From: Elusimicrobiota bacterium
GTDB taxonomy: Bacteria > Elusimicrobiota > Elusimicrobia > UBA1565 > UBA9628
NCBI GenBank assembly: GCA_028717865.1
Contig: JAQUMZ010000100.1
Coordinates: forward strand, 1-8,191
DNA: 8,191 nt
Reading direction: 5' to 3'
Each line of letters begins with the position of its first letter. Within the stretch, counting starts at the first letter, position 1. The notes below the pieces were generated by a model that made no database searches, was not told the origin of the DNA, and was given only the letters and a program-made list of their open reading frames with translations. Positions 1 to 6,700 of the stretch are shown one piece after another. The position numbers and the translations under genes are program-made.

Positions 1-2
1 CC

Positions 3-476
3 TCGGTCCGATATCTGAAGTGGATACAGGAGCGCATCACCTCGGCTTCGGACATGATTCTGCCCGTGGCCGGCGCGGCCGCGGTCGGACACGCCTCGTT
101 CCCGGATCGGGTCATGTCGCGCCAAGGCGCGCTTCCTGATCCGGGGGGGGCCGCGCGCCTAGACGCCCTGGCCCGCTCCCGGCGCATACTCGCCGACGTC
201 GCCCAGGACCACGGCGTGGCCCAGGATCGGCTCCTGGACCGGGTCCAGTGGCGCGACGTCTCCGCGGCCCGGCGCTGCGCCGTGCACCGCATCTGGAAGG
301 AAGCCAAGCTCGGCGTCACCGAGATCGCCCGCATGTTCAACCGCACCCCCGGCGCCATCAGCCAGATCGTCCGTTCCATGGAACTTGGCGCCAGGCATTG
401 CTCTAAATGCGCCAATTCGGGGTCGGCGCGGCCAAAAGGCGCGAATCCCGGAGCCAGAAGAAAGGTGTGGATATAG
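3..476 (+). CDS. C-terminal fragment of a DnaA-domain-IV-like HTH protein, probably a REP-associated (Y1) transposase relative; 5' end outside window
   Basis: The frame is open from the first bases of the window to the TAG at 474-476, so the true start lies upstream. ATG codons at 54 and 114 are internal. The recognisable part is nt 183-380: a helix (RILADVAQDHGV), a basic loop, a helix with ARR, then a helix-turn-helix (LGVTEIARMFNRTPGAISQIV, minus its last residue, at 309-371). This layout matches DnaA domain IV, but the DnaA signature GRDHTTV is replaced by NRTPGAIS. From memory, the same C-terminal module (basic helix, 'ARxxxC', then HTH) is found on many Y1/REP-associated tyrosine transposases, which move or maintain REP-type repeats. 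The nearby repeats fit that reading. The part before nt 183 has high GC3 and looks coding, but I do not recognise it. An internal deletion or a frameshift at the G8 run (143-150) is possible, so this may be a decayed copy. A stand-alone DNA-binding protein is the main alternative. Confidence 0.6.
   Translation, partial: SVRYLKWIQERITSASDMILPVAGAAAVGHASFPDRVMSRQGALPDPGGAARLDALARSRRILADVAQDHGVAQDRLLDRVQWRDVSAARRCAVHRIWKEAKLGVTEIARMFNRTPGAISQIVRSMELGARHCSKCANSGSARPKGANPGARRKVWI
385..415. repeat. REP-like repeat copy 1 with hairpin, inside the 3' end of the fragment gene
   Basis: GGCGCCAGGCATTGC at 387-401 recurs with one mismatch at 476-490. Copy 1 sits in a potential hairpin: TTGGCGC (385-391) pairs perfectly with GCGCCAA (409-415), with a further short ATT/AAT pairing inside. 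The hairpin falls just after the helix-turn-helix codons, so the last ~30 residues of the gene may be element-end sequence read through as protein. The repeat is seen directly. Its role as a transposase-recognised end is inference. Confidence 0.45.
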
Positions 477-505
477 GTGCCAGGCATTGCATAATTGCAT
501 AATGG
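476..505. repeat. REP-like repeat copy 2 followed by a tandem octamer
   Basis: GGTGCCAGGCATTGC (476-490) begins at the last base of the TAG stop and matches copy 1 at 14 of 15 positions, 89 bases downstream of it. It overlaps two head-to-tail copies of ATTGCATA (486-493 and 494-501). GGTGCCAGGCA-type sequences are, from memory, common beside Y1/REP-associated transposase genes in many bacteria. That association cannot be tested from this window alone. Confidence 0.45.
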
Positions 506-565
506 TTTTCAAACCGAAAAAACTGTTGGATTAGCGGCCCTTTTTCCAGACTTCGCAAATAAAGC

Positions 566-580
566 AAGGAACGTCCCCAT
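566..580. repeat. GGGGACGTTCC-type motif (candidate mobile-element end)
   Basis: AAGGAACGTCCCCAT contains a central ACGT palindrome flanked by an imperfect GGA/CCC pairing. I recall this motif (reverse complement ATGGGGACGTTCCTT) as a recurrent intergenic sequence near IS200/Y1-type transposases. Here it lies 90 bases after the end of the fragment gene and could mark the right end of the element. Only one copy is present in the window, so support is limited to recall and context. Confidence 0.3.
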
Positions 581-660
581 CCAAAGGGCCCATAGGAGTT
601 AGGCCGAAATAGAGCTTGGCGTGCGGGTCTTTGGGCACCTAATTATCTCCGCGATTTTCG

Positions 661-673
661 TATTTTTATTTGT
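661..673 (+). promoter_or_regulatory. T-rich stretch before the giant gene; possible -10-like box for a leaderless start
   Basis: TATTTT at 661-666 fits the TANNNT form of a -10 element. It ends 7 bases before the ATG at 674, the distance expected if transcription began at the start codon itself. There is no Shine-Dalgarno sequence in the 20 bases before the ATG (all T-rich), which agrees with a leaderless or S1-dependent start. No good -35 hexamer sits at the right spacing, the nearest being TTGGGC at 631-636, 24 bases upstream. The match could easily be chance in T-rich DNA. Confidence 0.2.
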
Positions 674-748
674 ATGCGGGACAAGGTTGTCGCGGTATTA
701 TTGTCCCTTTCCGTGCTGGCGGCCGCTCCGGGGACGGCGTCCTACGCG
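674..748 (+). other. Signal peptide of the giant protein
   Basis: Residues 1-25 begin MRDK, continue with the hydrophobic core VVAVLLSLSVLAAAPG and end in a small-residue region (TASYA, then AAAE). Cleavage is likely after SYA (residue 25) or within the following alanines. There is no lipobox cysteine, so this reads as a Sec/signal-peptidase-I type signal. The following ~125 residues are rich in Ala, Pro and Gly, suggesting an unstructured linker after cleavage. Confidence 0.8.
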
Positions 749-3700
749 GCCGCGGCCGAGGTGTTCGCCAGACCCGCCAAAGGCGGCGCCGCCGGGCCTG
801 CGGTCCTGCCGGCTTTGAAGGCGGGCCTCGCCTCCGCCTTGGCGCCAAGTCTGGCCGCGCCGGCCTCCCTTAACGGCGCTTTGTCGGGCCTGCATTCCGG
901 CGCCCCGGGCCTCGACGACCGTCCGCCGGCGCCGTCCGCCGGCGCGGAAGTTCGTGCCGCCGCCGTCCCGCGTCCGGTTGAGGCCGCGCCAGCCGCCGAT
1001 CCCCAGGCTCCCCTGGAGCAGCTGAAGGCCGCGGCCGATCCGGCGGGCCGCGAGTCCGGGATATCCGGCCCGGGGCCGGGCGCGGGCGCGGCCTTCGACG
1101 GCTCGCGTTCCGACGCGGACGCTCCCGAGCTGAACCGCTACATTCACGAAAATTATTTAGGCTGGAGGAATGTCCGGGGCGCGCGCTACGATCCCGGCCT
1201 CAAGCCCCTGCCGGCCGCGGCCGGCGCCGACCGGGTGATCGAACAGCTGGCCAGGCAATTCGGCTTCAGCCGGGCCGAGCTGGTTGACCTGGCCAAAAAA
1301 TACCGATTGACCCCCGAGGATCCGGTCTCGGATTGGCTCGCGGTCTACGACCGGATGCAGGACTACAACCGGCGCCAATTCAAGATCCTCGATCGGAAGA
1401 AATACGAAGGGTTCCGCCGCTTGGCCAACAAGACCTATGCCGAGGGCTGGAGCGGGACGCTGCAGCGGGCCGCCGAGCTGCACAAGCATATCCTGGGCTT
1501 CTTCCTGCGCTTGCCCTACCACCTCTTCGACAGCTTCGTGTTCGGCTATTTCCGGCAGAACATCAGCTTCGCCTTTTGGCATTCCGCCGAGAATTTCCTG
1601 GACCTGAAGGATCCCGATCATAAGAAATCCCCGAAAGACGTCGAGGACGGCAAGCGGCCGACCCTGAAATGGCTGGAGGAAGTCCTGCACCAGCACGCGT
1701 TCAGAAATCTGGGCGCATGGGCGCGCCTTAGGACCACCCCCTGGGTCCGGCTGACGGACCGCTTCCTGATCCAGCCCGTGCTGGCGCCCCTGCTGCAGTT
1801 CGTGTCCCGCCGCCTGGCCTTGGCGGCCATGAGCGCGGTGGCCATGGGCCTGCTGGGGGCCTTCGCCCCGGCCCTGCCGCTTTCCTTCGCCTTGGCCGCG
1901 ATACCGATCCTCGGGCCGTTCCTGCTGATCGTGGCGCAGGGGGTGCCCGCAGGCCTGGGCTTCATCCCGGTCGTGGGGCCCATCCTGGCCCCGGTCGTGG
2001 CCGCCGCGGCCAACGCCTTGCTCAAGGACCTCGTGCTGGGGCCCCTGCTCAATACCCTGATCCTCTCCTCGCTCATGACCCTGCCCGCATCCTATCGCGA
2101 GCAGGCCTTCGAGCTGCGCAAGCTCGATCCCACCTCGCCGCTCTCGGTCGCGGACCGGGTGCGGGCCCTGGGCCGCGCCTTGGCCAGCGCATCGTTTTGG
2201 AGGCAGAACCTCAGGTCTTTCGTGAGCATGGCCTCCGTGGGCGCGGAGATCGAGGGCATCATGGCCTACGCCGGCTCCCTGGACGGGCTGCTCAGCCCGG
2301 GCTGCGAAGCCCTGACCGGGCGCAAGTTCGCGGTCTTCCAGTCCATCGGGGCCGCGGTGGAGCGGCCCCAAGGTGAAAGCCCCATACCATTCGGCGGTGC
2401 GATCACCTGGGGCAACGTGCTGCTCTACAAGGCGCAGGAGGCGCTGGGCCTCAATATCTCGGATATGACCATGCGCGCCGTGCTCGGCCTCAAGGGCGCC
2501 GCCCACGACACGGCCGAAAACGCCGCCTTGGCGGACTTAAGCGCCCAGCAGGCCGTGGCCTCGGCCTCGCATCGGCCCGATTCGTCGGGCTACCAGGTCG
2601 ATCCCGAGCTCTACCAGCAGGGGCCCGAGGCGGTGCTGGCCCGCATCAAGGAGCTGGCCGCGCAGCCGGGCGCCCTGGGGCGCGAGATCGCGGCGGTCCA
2701 GGACCACATGGCCCGCCTGGAGGCCGAATTGCGCGACACCGAGGGCCGCGCGGCCCAATTGCGCGGCCAGAGCCGGCCCATAAGCGAGGTGGAGCGCGCC
2801 GAGTACGAACGGCTGCTGGCCGAGCTGCAGGGCAAGCGCGAGGAGGATTACGTCCAGTCCAAGCTCGCCCAGCTGCACGACCTCAAGAATCCCCGCTCCG
2901 AGGACCTTGAGCGTCTGCGCGAGCTCAAGCGCCTGCAGGACCACTACGAGGCCGTCCTGCTGCCGCCTCCGCCGGGGCCGGACGGCATGCTGGAGGACCT
3001 CTCCTTCAAGGACGCCTCGCTCAAGGCGCTCTCCGAGCACATGGCGCAGCTGGCCGGGCGCGGGCCGCCGGCCGAGGGGGCGCGCGGCGGCCCGCCCGTG
3101 GACGCGGCCGTGGCGCAGAGCATCTCCAAGCTCGCCCAGGAGATAGAGGATCTGCGGGGCCAGGTGCGCGCGGAGATGGCCAACCGAGACGCCGCCTCCG
3201 GGCTGCTCGCCGTCGCCAACAAGTCGCGCAACATGGCCCTGCGCGACCGGCGCGACGGCAAGGAGATGCTGGAGTTCCACCAGAACCTTTCCCGCCTGGC
3301 CACGGTCATGGACCTGGCCCTCTCGCTCAACGAGATCGCGGCGGCCCAGGCCGCGATCAAGCAGATGATGGACCTGCTGGACAAGAAACTCGACAAGATC
3401 AACCGTTCCCGCGCGGGCAATCAGCAGGGGCAGCAGCAGGCCGCGGGCAACAACCTCGACGTCGAGAAGTGGCGCGAGGAACTGCGCCAGACGATCAAGG
3501 ACGACGACGCCACCAAGGCCCGCGTCGTGGAGAATCAAGGCAAGGCGACCCTGGCTTCCGCCCGCTTCCAGGCCTTCCGCAACGACATGTCCGGCCTCAT
3601 CGGGCACATCAAGGCCGAGGACGGCGGCTCCGGGGGCGACCCCTTGCGGGAGTACCAGCGGCGGTTGGACCTGCTGCCGCAGGCGGTCAAGTGGCGCACC

Positions 3701-6700
3701 GACGGCGGCAACCCGAACGATCCCGACGCCTTCAGCCTCAAGCAGTTCCAGGACGACCTGGCCCTGGTCGAGGACTACGTCAAGCGCGCCCAGGACGGCA
3801 TCTCCCAGCTGCAGACCATGCCGGTGGAATACGCCGGGGTCGCCATTATCGCCGTGCCCGGTCCCGAGGTCAACGTCAAGAACCCCACCAAGGAGCAGGT
3901 CCTGCAGATCCTGGCCGAGCGCCAGGCGTACTGGCGGGACAAGCGGGCCGATTACCAGAAATCGCTCGATACCGTCACCCGCCGCATGGACCCCAACAAC
4001 GGGCGCGCCGTGCTCGACGAGTTCGGCGACGCCGCTCCGGAGTCCCTGCCGCGCTGGCGCGCGCAGCAGGCCGACGAGCTGGCGCGGTCCAAGACCAAGG
4101 CGCAGCAGTATCTGGCCCAGCTCGACGCCCTGGCCGGGCACATCAACGCGGTCACCGGCTCCAACATCCCCATGCTCTCGTCCTTGCCGGTCGACGAGCT
4201 GCGGGCCCAGCTGCCGGCCTACGGAGACAAGCTGCGCGCGGTGAAATTCCCGCCGAGCGAGAACAACCCCGACGTCTTCGTGGCCCAGATGGACCTGGTC
4301 TCGGTGGCGAAGATCCTGCCCTACGCCGCGCACGAGGTCGTGCACTGGGCGCGCGCCGACGCCACCATGACCGAGATCGACAAGGCCCTGGCCACGACCC
4401 TGCCCGAGGCCCGGGACAAGATCGGCGCGGTGGTGCGCATGCTCGACGACGTCCTGGCCGACGTCGACGCCGACCGCGACTACATGAACAGAGGCGGCAG
4501 CCCGCAGGCGCTCATCGACCGCAAGCTCGCCCTGGTGCAAGTCAAGATACTGCCCGTGCTGCGCGACGCCAAGGCCCTGCTGGAAAACACGTTGATCCCC
4601 TGGCAGCGCTCGTCCATAGACACGGCCCAGCCCCGGAGCGGCAAGCTCTTCGAACTCTTCGACTGCCAGAAGACCCTCTGGACGGAGATCCAGGAGCTCT
4701 ACGACAAGACCGTGCCCTGGGCCATGGCCCCCTACGGCGCCGCGGAGGGCAACAAGGCCGAGGGCCACGCCCTGATCGCGGATTTCCGCAAGAAGCTGAC
4801 CGACAACCGCGACGGCTACGAAGACGCCAAGGGCCACAACAAGGGGGTCAAGGAGTACCAGGCCGAGGTCCAGAACCGCAAGGACCCCAACTACGCCGGC
4901 ACCGAGGTCATGTACGGCGAGACCCAGCCCTACAGCCTGCCGCGCAAGATCTCCCAGTACACCGCCGAGCGCGCCCAGCGCGCCGCCGAGATCAACGCCC
5001 AATCGGGGCAGATCAACGAGATCCTGGGCAAGATCGAGGCCCTCTCGCACGGCAAATACAGCTTCCAGTCCTACCGCCTGCCCGCCAACGTGACCGCCGA
5101 CGACGCGGGCGTCGCCCGCGTCCAGGGCCTGGTGGACAACGGGACCCTGCGCGGCCTGGGCAACCGGCTCACGGCCGTGGGCAACGAGGCCTCGGCCGCG
5201 GCGGGAAGCATCGGCCTGGGCCTGGGCGGCGGCAACACCGTGCCCGTCGGGACCCAGCCCCCCATCAGCCTTTCCGAGCAGCAGCAGATCGCCCTGCTGT
5301 GCCTGGAGGCCGCCAAGCGCCTGGTGCCCTCGAGCGCCACCGCGCCCGAGTCGGCGGCCTGCTACTACGCGGTGGCGCGCTTCCTCTTCTCGGACGGCAT
5401 CATCGACGCGGCCCAGGACGGTTTGCAGAACCAGGTGCCCGTGGCCGAAGCCTTCCTGGCCAAGCTCGCCAAGGTCCTCTCCGGCGCCATAGACGACACG
5501 GCCCGGGACGACGCCTACGTGGATTCCGGGGGGACGTCCGAAAGCCAGGAGGCCCTCTACGCCCGCAAGAACGCCACCTTCGGCGGCCTGGCCGCCATCC
5601 TCCAGGAGGCCGCCGCCTTCTTCGACGTCAAGCAGACCTGGAACCAGGCCTCCTTCGCCACCATAGACAAGGTCGCGTCCTACTACAACTCCCTGGGCGA
5701 CGTCTACGACGCGGGGCTGCAGGTCAACGATTCCGAGGTCACGGCCCTGCAGAAGATGCGCGAGGCGCTAAAGAAGACCTACGACGAGTTGGAGGCCAAC
5801 CGCCGCAAGGTCACCGCCTGGATGACCCAGCTCAACGATCCTCACGAGAGCGCCCTGCGCCGGGTCAGCGACAGCATCTCGGAGCTCCAGGTCAAGACCC
5901 GCGCGGTGCTGGAGGCCAACGTCGAGTACCACAAGCTCAAGGACCAGGTCGACCGCAGCCAGACCATACTGAGCTCCTTGCTGGTCCGCGCCGACGCCAA
6001 GCAGAAGGAACTGCAGGCCGAGCTGGCCAAGCCCGCCGCGCAGGGCTCCCTGCCCCCCGAGCTCGTGGAGCGCGTCGCGGCCTTGCGGCCGGGCGCCGGG
6101 GGGGCCTGGGCCCTGCCGGGAGCCGATCCCAGGCAGACGCAGGCGCTGGTCGTGCGCAAGGCCGAGTTCGGGTCGTTCTTGGACGCGGTCCTGGGGGCCT
6201 TCCAGGGCCGCAATTCCGGGCTGGACCTTTCCTCCCTCAAGGGCGAGCTGCTCAAGGACCCCCGCGGGCTGGCCGGCCTCATCCCCGGCGCCGCCGTGCT
6301 GGATTTCGGCGACACGGCCGACGGCTTCTACCTGGTCTACCAGACGCGCTTCGCCGTCCCCAACGGCCTGGAGACCGGCAACTGGATCACCCTGGGCAAC
6401 GTGGCCCAGCTCTGGGGCAACAACATCAGCGTCAGCGGCTATCAGTTCGCCAGCCCGCCCAACGACTACAACGCCCCCTACGGGGACAAGGGCGTGGAGG
6501 TGCAGGTCGAGTCCCTGCAGGGCCGCAAATGGGTCAACTACCTCAACGTGGCCCTGCACCGCTTCGCGCTGGACGTGCCGGCCGACATGAAGATGGAAAC
6601 GCAGGCCAAGGCCACCCGCGTCATGATCTTCGATGATTTCGCCATGATGCTGCTGGGCGACCGGCTCTACGTGGGCCTGGCCGGTTTCGCCGACTTCGCG

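Larger units (their letters stand above)
477..673. other. A/T-richer intergenic region between the fragment gene and the giant gene
   Basis: The composition drops sharply from the GC-rich surroundings, with A- and T-runs at 517-522, 541-545 and 654-670. The left part carries the repeat and tandem octamer described separately, and the middle carries the GGAACGTCCCC motif. I see no tRNA, no riboswitch-like architecture and no GC-stem-plus-T-run terminator. A short palindrome GGGCCC lies at 586-591 with no evident role. An AGGAG at 594-598 is about 75 bases from the giant gene's ATG, too far to serve it. Confidence 0.6.

Noticed and set aside
504..515. GGTTT/AAACC inverted repeat as a terminator after the fragment gene
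   Set aside because: The stem is only 4-5 bp, A/T-rich, with a minimal loop and no T-run following. It does not make a credible intrinsic terminator.
516..546. GAAAAA...TTTTTC pairing as a terminator
   Set aside because: It is a six-base A/T stem with a loop of about 19 bases and no GC core, so unlikely to be stable.
616..646. TTGGCG with AATTAT as a sigma-70 promoter
   Set aside because: The spacing is 19 bases and both hexamers are poor matches. It is no better than chance in an A/T-richer leader.
621..818. Small plus-strand frame starting at GTG 621 with a hydrophobic beginning
   Set aside because: The hydrophobic start is followed by an Arg/Pro-rich tail that is simply another frame of the giant gene. 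The AGGAG at 594-598 is 22 bases from the GTG, too far to act as its ribosome binding site.
1157..2506. Minus-strand open frame of 449 codons
   Set aside because: It is antisense to the giant gene, with biased Gly/Gln/His/Arg composition. The sense strand here encodes the aromatic-rich and membrane-like domains.
2537..5050. Minus-strand open frame of 837 codons
   Set aside because: It lies wholly antisense to the giant gene. Its product is an improbable Leu/Gly/Val/His/Arg-rich sequence without recognisable domains, as expected from the complement of GC3-rich codons. The plus frame has a signal peptide and coherent domains.
5768..6559. Minus-strand open frame of 263 codons
   Set aside because: It is antisense to the coiled-coil and beta region of the giant gene, with low-quality composition and no domain.
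3469..6636. Plus-strand open frame of about 1055 codons in another frame
   Set aside because: The product is dominated by Arg, Pro, Gly and Ala without structure, a typical shifted-frame shadow of a GC-rich gene. The frame starting at 674 gives regular helical and strand patterns over the same bases.
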